NCBI GenBank assembly: GCA_016936255.1
Contig: JAFGYE010000067.1
Span: forward strand, 1-64,000
DNA: 64,000 nucleotides
Direction of reading: 5' to 3'
From: Marinifilaceae bacterium
GTDB taxonomy: Bacteria > Bacteroidota > Bacteroidia > Bacteroidales > Marinifilaceae
Every line of letters begins with the position of its first letter. The stretch's first letter is position 1. Both the position numbers and the translations under genes were made by a program. The notes under the pieces were generated by a model that searched no databases, was not told the DNA's origin, and worked only from the letters and a program-made list of their open reading frames with translations. Shown one piece after another: positions 43,639 to 51,837 of the stretch.

Positions 43639-44115
43639 TTAGAATAATTCCCTGTCTTCTTCATTTTCTATTTGCATTGCATGCACCAATGTCCACTTAA
43701 ATGGAAAGGACTTACTCAAGGTATACAACACCATAATCCATGGCAAAAACCAAATCAAATTTTCAGTTAGTGAATAAGCAAGTATGGCTACAATTCCTGT
43801 TAATGCTCCAAATAACATTTTAAAAGAAAATGCTTTTCTAAAATATTTTAGTTTTTCTTCCAAACTATCAAACAAACCCACATATTCCAATTTCTTTTTA
43901 TACATCATCTCCGAAATAATAATCTCCACAATAATCAAAGAAATTCCCAATATGTTCTTCCATATTGATATATTCAAACTTTTATGAATACTTAAAATTG
44001 AATACTCACCGCCAATAGCCAAAACGCCCAAAGCAAGTTCAACAATAAGAACAATAAAAAATGCTGAAACCAATCCAAATCTTGTCCACTGAACCAGTTG
44101 TTGTAAATTCTTCAT
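43639..44115 (-). CDS. Hypothetical integral membrane protein
   Basis: 158 residues with about four membrane segments: 13-35 (FGLVSAFFIVLIVELALGVL), 54-72 (NILGISLIIVEIIISEMMY), 96-114 and 115-135. There is a charged loop after the second helix (KKKLEYVGLFDSLEEKLKYF). Probably an inner-membrane protein. No family recognised and no operon partner; a terminator follows. Confidence 0.7.
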   Translation of the reverse strand: MKNLQQLVQWTRFGLVSAFFIVLIVELALGVLAIGGEYSILSIHKSLNISIWKNILGISLIIVEIIISEMMYKKKLEYVGLFDSLEEKLKYFRKAFSFKMLFGALTGIVAILAYSLTENLIWFLPWIMVLYTLSKSFPFKWTLVHAMQIENEEDRELF

Positions 44116-44715
44116 AATAATAAATTAAGCAATTAATTAATAGATTTAATTTTTAGCAGGAGGATCGCAATCTTAACGAATAATCGCTTTACTTGAGGTT
44201 ACACACCTCAAAAAACCTTGTTTTTTTAAAGTTATTTAACACACAAACGATTACAAATCATTTGTGCGGGTCAGTGCAGAAATTCAAATTAACCCGAAAT
44301 AAACAGATTAAAAAATATCCGGATTGTAAGAAATGCTTCCGCATTCTAAATATTGCAAAAGCAGGTGGTGTAATTTACAATTAACTTAATTCCTGCAGTA
44401 ATTACAAATAACAGTAAAAAGTGGTGTTTCCTTTCTATTGATTTATTACTTACAAATCAAAAATAAAGGAACACTCCTACTTTTCCTATTTAAATTGAGG
44501 AATTGGGGAAAACATGTAGAACACTTCCCCATATTTTGTCAATCTTCAAAATATTAGATCCATTTTAATTTTCATCATCTTATTGATACCATACATTTTA
44601 CTGTATAAAGAGTAATATCTGGCACGTTTATTGGCTTTCTCGAGTCATTAAAAAGAAACAAAATTATTTTTTTAACGTTTTCAGTTAATAAACTTTAATT
44701 AAAATTTAACACACA
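44116..44715. other. Intergenic region with small hairpins
   Basis: About 600 bp. Only a 63-residue ORF fits and it looks spurious. TTGAGGT / ACCTCAA (44193-44199 and 44205-44211) forms a hairpin followed by A, and CACAAA / TTTGTG (about 44240 and 44260) a second. The right end is the leader of the DUF4382 gene. No family RNA recognised. Confidence 0.45.
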
Positions 44716-45507
44716 ATGAAGATTTTTAAATCGCTAAGCGCAATCAGTCTTGTAATTTTATCATTGATTTTTATTCAATGTTCCGATGACAATGTAAAAC
44801 TTACAACTCCTGTAAAAATTAGATTAACAGATGCTCCTGCACAATACGATAAGGTTAATATTGATATTCAAGCTATCCAATTTCATTCTTCGAATGATGA
44901 TACAGAAGAAAGCGGATGGCAGGAAATGAATTTATTAAATGCTGGTATTTATGACTTATTGGAGTTTAATAACGGTTTAGATACTCTTTTGGTAGATCAG
45001 GAAATGCCAAGTGGCACTGTTTCTCAAATGCGATTGATTCTTGGAGAAAATAATTCGGTAGTTATTGATGGTGTTTCTTATGATTTGGATACTCCTTCTG
45101 CTCAGACTTCTGGTTTGAAATTTCAGATTCACGATGATTTCCTAGCTGGAATTGAATACAAATTATGGATTGATTTTGATGTGGCTCGTTCTATTGTTGC
45201 AACTGGAAATGGTAATTATAAATTGAAGCCTGTAATTAGAACTTTTAACGAAGCAACAAGCGGTGCCATTTCTGGAACTATATCTCCAGCTGAAGCACTT
45301 CCAACCATTCATGCAATAATCGGTTTGGACACCATCTCGACCATTGCCGAAGAAAATGGCAATTTCTTGATTAAAGGATTACAAACAGGCACATACAAAA
45401 TTGATTTAATGCCAATTGATGGTTATGCCGAAAAAGAAATTGAAGGTGTTGAGGTAAACAATGGTGCTGTTACCGATGCTGGAACAATAGAAATTTCAGC
45501 TAATTAA
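44716..45507 (+). CDS. DUF4382 domain lipoprotein
   Basis: 263 residues. Lipobox FIQC (Cys22). The DUF4382 domain spans about 28-165 (VKIRLTDAPAQYDKVNIDIQ is its hallmark start). Residues 185-260 form a small carboxypeptidase-regulatory-like beta domain (GAISGTISPAEALPTIHAII). It is an outer- or inner-membrane lipoprotein of unknown function, common in Bacteroidota. It has its own terminator and stands alone. Confidence 0.92.
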   Translation: MKIFKSLSAISLVILSLIFIQCSDDNVKLTTPVKIRLTDAPAQYDKVNIDIQAIQFHSSNDDTEESGWQEMNLLNAGIYDLLEFNNGLDTLLVDQEMPSGTVSQMRLILGENNSVVIDGVSYDLDTPSAQTSGLKFQIHDDFLAGIEYKLWIDFDVARSIVATGNGNYKLKPVIRTFNEATSGAISGTISPAEALPTIHAIIGLDTISTIAEENGNFLIKGLQTGTYKIDLMPIDGYAEKEIEGVEVNNGAVTDAGTIEISAN

Positions 45508-45530
45508 AAATAAACACTACTACTGTAACT

Positions 45531-45565
45531 AAAGGTTGTTCTTTATAAGGGCAACCTTTTTTTTG
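45531..45565 (+). terminator. Rho-independent terminator
   Basis: AAAGGTTG (45531-45538) pairs with CAACCTTT (45552-45559) and eight T follow. It closes the DUF4382 gene (stop at 45507). Confidence 0.88.
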
Positions 45566-45649
45566 TTTTTAAAATCAATACTATTTAATGCCCTTCTTTA
45601 TTTTTGTTTAACCAAATTGATCTTCCTATATTTAGTTGAAAAAATAGGA

Positions 45650-46033
45650 ATGAAATTCAAATACAAAATATCTCCAGACTTAAAACTGATTAATGAATAC
45701 TATTACGGATATTTCAAATGGAATGATTTAATACGCCACACACTAAGTACTCGTGAAGATTCTTTATTTGATGAAACCTATCATGTGATTGCCGATTTTA
45801 CACAAGCTAAAGTAATCTTAAACATCAATGATTTAGATGACTACATTGAGGAATACCAAAAGTACAGTCCGATCGCAAATAAATGCGCCATTATTGTAAG
45901 TGAATCGTATGACACCTCAATGGCTATGCTGTTCGAAATTCAGGTCCGAATTCAAAATGCGAAAGTTTTTCATTCCCATGAGGAAGCATACGGGTGGCTT
46001 GAAATTGATCCCGTTAAAATTGTAAAAGCATAA
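45650..46033 (+). CDS. Hypothetical STAS-like cytosolic protein
   Basis: 127 residues from the ATG at 45650. A longer frame from 45536 would begin inside the previous terminator and with a hydrophobic leader, so it is not used. The pattern MKFKYKISPDLKLINEYYYGYF, HVIADFTQAKVI, AIIVSESYDTSMAMLFEIQ, FHSHEEAYGWLEID resembles STAS/SpoIIAA-like domains that sense or scaffold. No operon partner. Family placement is weak, and other alpha/beta folds would also fit. Confidence 0.65.
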   Translation: MKFKYKISPDLKLINEYYYGYFKWNDLIRHTLSTREDSLFDETYHVIADFTQAKVILNINDLDDYIEEYQKYSPIANKCAIIVSESYDTSMAMLFEIQVRIQNAKVFHSHEEAYGWLEIDPVKIVKA

Positions 46034-46374
46034 ACCCCAAGTCTAAACTTATTAAAACTGATTTAAAATTACCTCTCCATCAAGCATTTAACTTGACATC
46101 CATCATTCAATGAGTTAACTTTAATTCTAGACCTGAGGATGAATGAAAATTTGTTCTAACCCCCTAAGATTCCCTCCTGAGGAATCAAAAATATTGGGTT
46201 ATCTCCCTTACCTAATTGAGTTCGTTAATTTTATAGTATGAATTGGTAAGACAATTTTTTCCTTTTAAGAACACTTATTTAATTGGAACAAATTTTCAGC
46301 TTGTAATGTAAGTCACAGGTCTTCCAATTTCAATGCGATGTCAAAAAAAACAATCACCTTTTAAACCTTGAATC
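46034..46374. other. Intergenic region before the peroxiredoxin gene
   Basis: 341 bp, no ORF supported. It contains short T- and A-runs and no clear repeat. A promoter must be present, but I find no perfect TAnnTTTG. Confidence 0.45.
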
Positions 46375-47109
46375 ATGGAAGAAAAGAATGAGAGAAGCGT
46401 AATTCCAATGCCACGTATCGGTGATAAAGCTCCCGAATTTAGAGCAGTTACTACTCAGGGGAATATTCATTTTCCGAATGACTACAGTGGCTCGTGGGTC
46501 ATACTGTTTAGCCATCCTGCCGACTTCACTCCTGTATGTACTTCAGAATTCATGACTTTTGCAAGCATGGAAGGCCAATTTCAAGAAGCTAATTGTAAGT
46601 TAGTAGGCTTATCAATCGATGGTTTATATAGCCATATTGCCTGGTTACGGACAATTAAGGAGAAAATTAAATATAAAGGGATGAAAAACATAGAAGTCAA
46701 ATTCCCTTTAATCGAAGATATTACCATGGAAGTGGCAAATATGTACGGCATGATTCAACCTGGAGAAGACAGCACAAAAGCAGTTCGGGCTGTATTCTTC
46801 ATTGATCCTCATGGAATTATCCGTACAATTATTTATTATCCTTTAAGTTTAGGTCGAAATTTCGATGAAATATACCGTGTAGTGGTTGCACTGCAAACTG
46901 CTGATAAATTCTCAGTAGCAACTCCGGCCGATTGGCGTCCTGGAGATGAAGTAATTGTTCCTCCCGCAGGATCGTGTGGTGTTGCCAACGACCGAATGGA
47001 AAACACAGACGAAGATGTTCACTGCTACGATTGGTTCTTCTGTACAAAAAAGATAAAAAAAGAAGAGATTTTAGATGCTATTCTTAAAAAAAAGGAGCAC
47101 GTTCATTAA
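46375..47109 (+). CDS. Peroxiredoxin (Prx6-type, extra C-terminal cysteines)
   Basis: 244 residues, longer than a plain AhpC. The peroxidatic cysteine is C55 in HPADFTPVCTSEF. It has the Prx6-branch C-terminal domain with WRPGDEVIVPPAGS near 187-200. Further cysteines C201, C217 and C223 could supply a resolving cysteine, as in archaeal thermophilic peroxiredoxins. It reduces H2O2 or organic peroxides in the cytosol. The gene has a terminator hairpin and precedes the sensor kinase gene. Confidence 0.93.
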   Translation: MEEKNERSVIPMPRIGDKAPEFRAVTTQGNIHFPNDYSGSWVILFSHPADFTPVCTSEFMTFASMEGQFQEANCKLVGLSIDGLYSHIAWLRTIKEKIKYKGMKNIEVKFPLIEDITMEVANMYGMIQPGEDSTKAVRAVFFIDPHGIIRTIIYYPLSLGRNFDEIYRVVVALQTADKFSVATPADWRPGDEVIVPPAGSCGVANDRMENTDEDVHCYDWFFCTKKIKKEEILDAILKKKEHVH

Positions 47110-47118
47110 AAAATAAGC

Positions 47119-47160
47119 AATGGCTGCAAAAGTATTTTTTCTTCTGTAGCCATTAATTTT
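47119..47160 (+). terminator. Terminator after the peroxiredoxin gene
   Basis: AATGGCTGCA (47119-47128) pairs with TGTAGCCATT (47145-47154; G-T pair included) and an AATTTTATT tract follows. It separates peroxiredoxin from the kinase gene. Confidence 0.65.
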
Positions 47161-47283
47161 ATTAGTTCATCAGAATATCTACATTTACAGATCCTAATAA
47201 ATATGTATTATTTCATTACAAAAAACACGATGAATATATTTTTTTAAATATCTTAAGGTTAAAATATATCTAGAGAAGTTAAG

Positions 47284-49842
47284 ATGAAGAATGACTTGCA
47301 TCACGAAATAATTAAATCTTTACCCTACCCATACTATATAATTGAAGTAGATACATATAGAGTCATTGATTCAAATGAACCGAATTTTATTGTCAATCAA
47401 GATTGCTGCAATCTTATTTTCTCCAATCCAAATAATTACAGCACAAAAAATCATTGCAAATGTTCTGTGAACATGGTTTTGGAGGAAAAAAAATCCATAA
47501 AAACCAAACTCAACAATGTAAGTATTAAGGGGGAAACCAAAAGTATTTGGGTTCATGCCAGTCCAATATTCAATACTGATCAAGAAATTACCCATGTGAT
47601 TGAATATTTTATTGATATTACTGAACAGGAAATTTTACATGAGGAGGTTGAAACCAAAACACAAGATCTCAAAGATGCCATCTCTGATCTTTCGAAGCTT
47701 AACTCCGAATTAAGAGAAACAACGAATAAGTACAAAGCCTTATTTGAAAACTCCCCGGAGTCTCTTTGGGAGGAGGATTTCACAGTTTTAATGCTAAGTA
47801 TAGAGAACCTTAAATCTAAAGGAGTAACTGATTTCAGAAGTTATTTTAATGAGCATCCGGAAATATTAACTGAATTAGCTCAGCAGGTAATTATTCTAGA
47901 TGTTAACCAAGCTACGGTGAATTTATACAAAGCCAAATCAAAAAAAGATCTAATAGGAAATTTAGCAAAGACATTTCTACCTGAATCACTTTCTGTTTTT
48001 AAAGAGGAACTGTTGGCTATTATTGATGGTGAAAACTCGTTTGAAAAAGAAGCGAAAGTAAAAACACTTGAAGGAGACGTTGTTGAAGTGATTATTAAAC
48101 TTTTTTATACAAAACATAGTGATAAATTTATTGCATATGTTTCAACAACGGATATAACATTTCGTAAGGAATCTGAAACTGCTCTTCAAAAAAGTCAAAA
48201 CATTTTCGAACTTGTAATGGATAGTATTGATGCTTTTGTTTATGCTGCTGATATTGAGACACACGAAATTCTATTCATGAACAAGAGAATGAAAGATAAG
48301 TTTGGTGATAATATCGGAATGAAATGCTTTTCTACTATGCAGGCAGGTAAAACAGAACCATGTAGTTTTTGCACAAATCATTTAATTATAAACAATGGCA
48401 AACCATCAGAAATTTACAACTGGGAATTTAATAACCCCCTTACCAATAGGTGGTATTACATTTCAGATTTAGCCATAGAGTGGATCGATGGACGAATAGT
48501 TCGCTTTGAACTTGCTACTGATATTACCAGTCTTAAAGAATCGGATATTGAGTTAAAACAAAAAAATGATGAATTCTTAAAATTAAACGCTGAACTTGAG
48601 AGTAAAAATAAAGAATATGAATCTCTAAATTTGGAGTACAAAACAATTAATTCTGCGATTCTTAAAACCAATATAGAGCTTGAAAAAGCAAAAGAAAAAG
48701 CCATAGAGAGTGATCATTTAAAGTCAGCTTTTTTAGCCAATATGAGTCATGAAATACGAACTCCTATGAATACAATTATTGGTTTCTCGGATTTATTAAG
48801 CCAACCCAATCTTTCCCTTGAGAGAAGACATAAATTTTTAAAGTTGGTTCAGTCGAGCAGTGAACACCTACTTCAAATTATTGATGATATTATTGATGTT
48901 TCAAAACTTGAATCGAAACAACTAAAAATGAATATGAAATCCTGTCTTTTGAACGAATTACTTTATGAAATTAAAGAATCTCAAAGCATGACTAAGATCG
49001 TAAAAGGCAAAAATGATATTACACTTCAATTAAACCTCCCACCAAACACTAAAAATCTATATATATCCTGCGATCCAACACGATTCAGACAAATCGTGTA
49101 CAATCTGGTTTCCAATGCTTTCAAATACACTAAAAAAGGTTTTGTAGAAATTGGTTATTCGATATCACCTGTTGATTCGATGGTTCATCTATATGTAAAG
49201 GATACGGGTTTCGGTATTCATGAAGAAATGTTTCAACTAATTTTTGAGCGATTCAGACAAATTGAGAATCAAAATTTACAAGAAGGAACAGGTATCGGCC
49301 TTAGTATTGTAAAAGGTTTAGTTCATCTTTTAGGAGGAAAAATCTGGATTGAATCGGAGGTTGACAAAGGCAGTACATTTCATTTTACAATACCAATATC
49401 CAAACAAAGCAAACCTGTCATCGAAAAAAATGTGATTCCGCAAATCCCGAATAATATAAACCTTTCAAAATGTCTTGTTTATATCGCTGAAGATGATATC
49501 TCATCTTTTCTTTTGCTTGAAGAGTTGTTGCAATCTACAGAGGTTAAATTAAAACATGCTGCGAATGGAAAAGAATTATTAAACCTTATTGGTTTGCAAA
49601 CACCTGATTTGATACTGCTTGACATTAACATGCCGATAATGAATGGTTTTGAAGCAATTAACAAAATTAGAGAAACACATCCATCCATTCCCGTTATTGC
49701 CCAAACAGCATATGCTATGGCTGAAGAAAAAGAAAAATGTATTGCTGTTGGTTGTACTGATTATATTTCCAAACCAATTAATGCACCCCTGCTATTGGGA
49801 AAAATACGAAAATATCTGACCTGCCACTGCAATCGCCAATAG
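47284..49842 (+). CDS. Hybrid sensor histidine kinase/response regulator with PAS domains
   Basis: 852 residues without a signal sequence or membrane segment, so it is probably a soluble sensor. PAS-type domains: about 10-115, 155-295 and 305-415. The first two end in coiled-coil linkers (DAISDLSKLNSELRE). The histidine kinase core has H489 in the H-box (NMSHEIRTPMNT), the N-box and G-box (EGTGIGLSI about 667-675). A receiver domain follows with the phospho-acceptor D780 in LILLDINMPIMNG. Cysteines in the PAS regions (CCN..HCKC and CFST..PCSFC) are notable. Signal unknown; location behind peroxiredoxin hints at redox. Confidence 0.93.
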   Translation: MKNDLHHEIIKSLPYPYYIIEVDTYRVIDSNEPNFIVNQDCCNLIFSNPNNYSTKNHCKCSVNMVLEEKKSIKTKLNNVSIKGETKSIWVHASPIFNTDQEITHVIEYFIDITEQEILHEEVETKTQDLKDAISDLSKLNSELRETTNKYKALFENSPESLWEEDFTVLMLSIENLKSKGVTDFRSYFNEHPEILTELAQQVIILDVNQATVNLYKAKSKKDLIGNLAKTFLPESLSVFKEELLAIIDGENSFEKEAKVKTLEGDVVEVIIKLFYTKHSDKFIAYVSTTDITFRKESETALQKSQNIFELVMDSIDAFVYAADIETHEILFMNKRMKDKFGDNIGMKCFSTMQAGKTEPCSFCTNHLIINNGKPSEIYNWEFNNPLTNRWYYISDLAIEWIDGRIVRFELATDITSLKESDIELKQKNDEFLKLNAELESKNKEYESLNLEYKTINSAILKTNIELEKAKEKAIESDHLKSAFLANMSHEIRTPMNTIIGFSDLLSQPNLSLERRHKFLKLVQSSSEHLLQIIDDIIDVSKLESKQLKMNMKSCLLNELLYEIKESQSMTKIVKGKNDITLQLNLPPNTKNLYISCDPTRFRQIVYNLVSNAFKYTKKGFVEIGYSISPVDSMVHLYVKDTGFGIHEEMFQLIFERFRQIENQNLQEGTGIGLSIVKGLVHLLGGKIWIESEVDKGSTFHFTIPISKQSKPVIEKNVIPQIPNNINLSKCLVYIAEDDISSFLLLEELLQSTEVKLKHAANGKELLNLIGLQTPDLILLDINMPIMNGFEAINKIRETHPSIPVIAQTAYAMAEEKEKCIAVGCTDYISKPINAPLLLGKIRKYLTCHCNRQ

Positions 49843-49904
49843 TAGTATTTCATTCAAAAAAACATACAAATTGTAATTCCATGGATCAATATTTGTCCTG
49901 ATCC

Positions 49905-49991
49905 TTATTCAATAACAGCAAATAGATAACAAGCCAGATAAAGATCAGATTCCCCGGCAATTCCTGCAAATCTAATTTCATATGTTTGCAT
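49905..49991 (-). CDS. Possible 28-residue ORF directed by repeat copy D
   Basis: On the minus strand, the palindromic repeat copy D is followed after 11 bp by ATG and a 28-codon ORF (MQTYEIRFAGIAGESDLYLA then CYLFAVIE). In the other three copies a real gene starts at the corresponding place, so this could be a small protein or the remnant of a lost gene. Length alone gives weak support. Confidence 0.3.
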   Translation of the reverse strand: MQTYEIRFAGIAGESDLYLACYLFAVIE

Positions 49992-50002
49992 CTGTAAGTT
50001 TT

Positions 50003-50075
50003 TGCCATATGGAACTTACCATGAACCAATAATCAGCCCCCTGTGTGTCACAATTGCCTGTAATGGTCGTTTCAT
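50003..50075 (-). repeat. Dispersed palindromic leader repeat, copy D
   Basis: 73 bp; its first 33 bases are identical to copy B. The other arm, on the minus strand, is ATGAAACGACCATTA. The flank on the left (AAAACTTACAGATG on the minus strand) also matches copy A. It lies between the hybrid kinase gene and the redoxin gene, inverted relative to the redoxin gene. Confidence 0.85.
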
Positions 50076-50133
50076 TTTAAAAAAAGTTTTGTAATTTTCG
50101 CTTTCAATTATGCTTATCAACATTATTATAAAA

Positions 50134-51570
50134 ATGAAGAAACAATTTATTACTCTTTTCTGTGCAGGCATTTGCCTGATATCCTCTTTTGTAAGCAATG
50201 CACAAAAATACAATATACACCTTACCTTAGTTGGCAGTACCGATAGTACTGCTTACTTAGCACACTATTTTGACGGCCGGATATTTGCTGATGACACTAC
50301 GCAATTAATTAATGGCAAAGGCTTATTTAGCAAAGCGAAACAATTGGATGAAGGCATCTATGTAATCTATCTTCCTTCTCAAAAGTATTTCGATCTGTTA
50401 ATTGGTAAAGATCAGGAATTTGCCTTGTCTGCAGATCCAATTAACTTTATAGAAACTATTAAAATAACCGGTGCTAAAGAGAGTGAAGCATTTCACAACT
50501 TTCAAAAATTCATGAAAGCCCAAAACGAGAACTCAAAAAAAATTCAGGAAGCATACAAAGCAAACAAGGACAATGAGAAAGAAAAAGAGAAATATCAGGA
50601 AGCTTATAAAAAAGCGGATGTTGAAGTACGTGCCTATATTCAAAAACTGAATCAGGAATATGCGGATGGCAGTTTTGTTTCTAAATTTGCACAGTTGACC
50701 TTATCACCAAAAGTTCCCGATTTTTCAAAAAAAATTCCTGAATCTACTCCAGACAGAGATCAGGAGATCAAGAAAAAAGCCTATCTATACAATAAAAACC
50801 ATTATTTCGATTACGTAGATTTCGCCGACAACCGTTTTTTAAGAACTCCTATTCTTAAAAACAAATTGGAGTTTTTTTATGAGAAAATTTTGGTTCAAAG
50901 TCCGGATACAATCGTAAAGGAAGCAACCGACATTATTGAAAAATCACGATCTGATGAAGAATTCTTCCAATATCTTGTGCAATTTTCACTTAACTATGCC
51001 GTAAAAAGCAAAATTATGGGAATGGATGCAGCCTTCGTTAGTCTGGCAAAAAAATACTACCTAAGCGGAGAAGCTAATTGGGCCGATTCAACTTTACTTG
51101 CCAATATTCGCGAGCGGGTAATAAAACTTCAATTCAATTTAATTGGAATGAAAGCACAGGATCTAAAAATGGAAACGCCCGAAGGAGAGTTTGTTCGTTT
51201 GCATGAAGTAGAAGCACCATTCACTATTTTATATTTTTGGGAACCCGATTGCGGTCACTGTAAAACTTCTACACCTAAATTAAAGACTGACATTTTAGAC
51301 AAATACAAACAATTAGGAGTAAAGGTTTTTGCGGTATGCACTCAAAACGAAAAAGAAGAATGGGAAAACTTTATTGCCGATAAAAACTTATTTGATTTTA
51401 TAAATTGTTACGATCCCCACTATCAGACCAATTTTAGAATTTATTACGATGTTTTTAGCACTCCAACCATATATCTGCTTGACAAGGATAAAAAAATTAT
51501 CGCCAAACGGCTGGATATTGAAACTCTTAAAACTTTTCTTGATCACGAATTTCAGAATAAAACAAATTAA
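50134..51570 (+). CDS. TlpA-like thioredoxin-fold protein (DUF5106-type)
   Basis: 478 residues from the ATG at 50134; an ATG at 50110 would add MLINIIIK. A signal peptide ends near SNAQ (24). The N-terminal 110 residues resemble DUF4369, a long helical region (115-330) resembles DUF5106, and the C-terminal 140 residues are a thioredoxin-like domain with the CxxC motif at C373/C376 (FWEPDCGHC) and a cis-Pro TPTIYLLDKD. It works in the periplasm as a thiol-disulfide reductase. The gene is monocistronic with a strong terminator. Confidence 0.88.
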   Translation: MKKQFITLFCAGICLISSFVSNAQKYNIHLTLVGSTDSTAYLAHYFDGRIFADDTTQLINGKGLFSKAKQLDEGIYVIYLPSQKYFDLLIGKDQEFALSADPINFIETIKITGAKESEAFHNFQKFMKAQNENSKKIQEAYKANKDNEKEKEKYQEAYKKADVEVRAYIQKLNQEYADGSFVSKFAQLTLSPKVPDFSKKIPESTPDRDQEIKKKAYLYNKNHYFDYVDFADNRFLRTPILKNKLEFFYEKILVQSPDTIVKEATDIIEKSRSDEEFFQYLVQFSLNYAVKSKIMGMDAAFVSLAKKYYLSGEANWADSTLLANIRERVIKLQFNLIGMKAQDLKMETPEGEFVRLHEVEAPFTILYFWEPDCGHCKTSTPKLKTDILDKYKQLGVKVFAVCTQNEKEEWENFIADKNLFDFINCYDPHYQTNFRIYYDVFSTPTIYLLDKDKKIIAKRLDIETLKTFLDHEFQNKTN

Positions 51571-51574
51571 GCAT

Positions 51575-51605
51575 AAGGACACTTCAAAAAGTGTCCTTTT
51601 TTCTT
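51575..51605 (+). terminator. Rho-independent terminator
   Basis: AAGGACACTT (51575-51584) pairs with AAGTGTCCTT (51589-51598) around a 4-nt loop, followed by a T-rich tail. Confidence 0.92.
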
Positions 51606-51746
51606 ATCAAAAATTATATTCCCCTATTACCCCAAAAAACAGCGGCTTAATCAATAAACAGCCTCTGTTTTCGAATTATTCTTATAAAACAATCTTTTCT
51701 ACCTACCTGCAAACGATATAGAAATTAAAACATAGTAGAAAATAAA

Positions 51747-51765
51747 TTGAAAATCGTATTTTCAA
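51747..51765. promoter_or_regulatory. Perfect inverted repeat upstream of asnB
   Basis: TTGAAAAT (51747-51754), CGT, ATTTTCAA (51758-51765): an 8-bp perfect inverted repeat with a 3-bp spacer, about 73 bp before the asnB start. This looks like an operator for a dimeric regulator. No known regulator is matched. Confidence 0.45.
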
Positions 51766-51837
51766 CGATTAATACCAAATTGAAAAGGCTTAACCATATT
51801 TTTACAAGCTGATAAAATAACTATTAAACATTTTTTT

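Noticed and set aside
44193-44384. 63-codon plus-strand ORF in the gap before the DUF4382 gene
   Set aside because: It starts inside a hairpin, has no recognisable features and is basic and cysteine-rich in a random-looking way.
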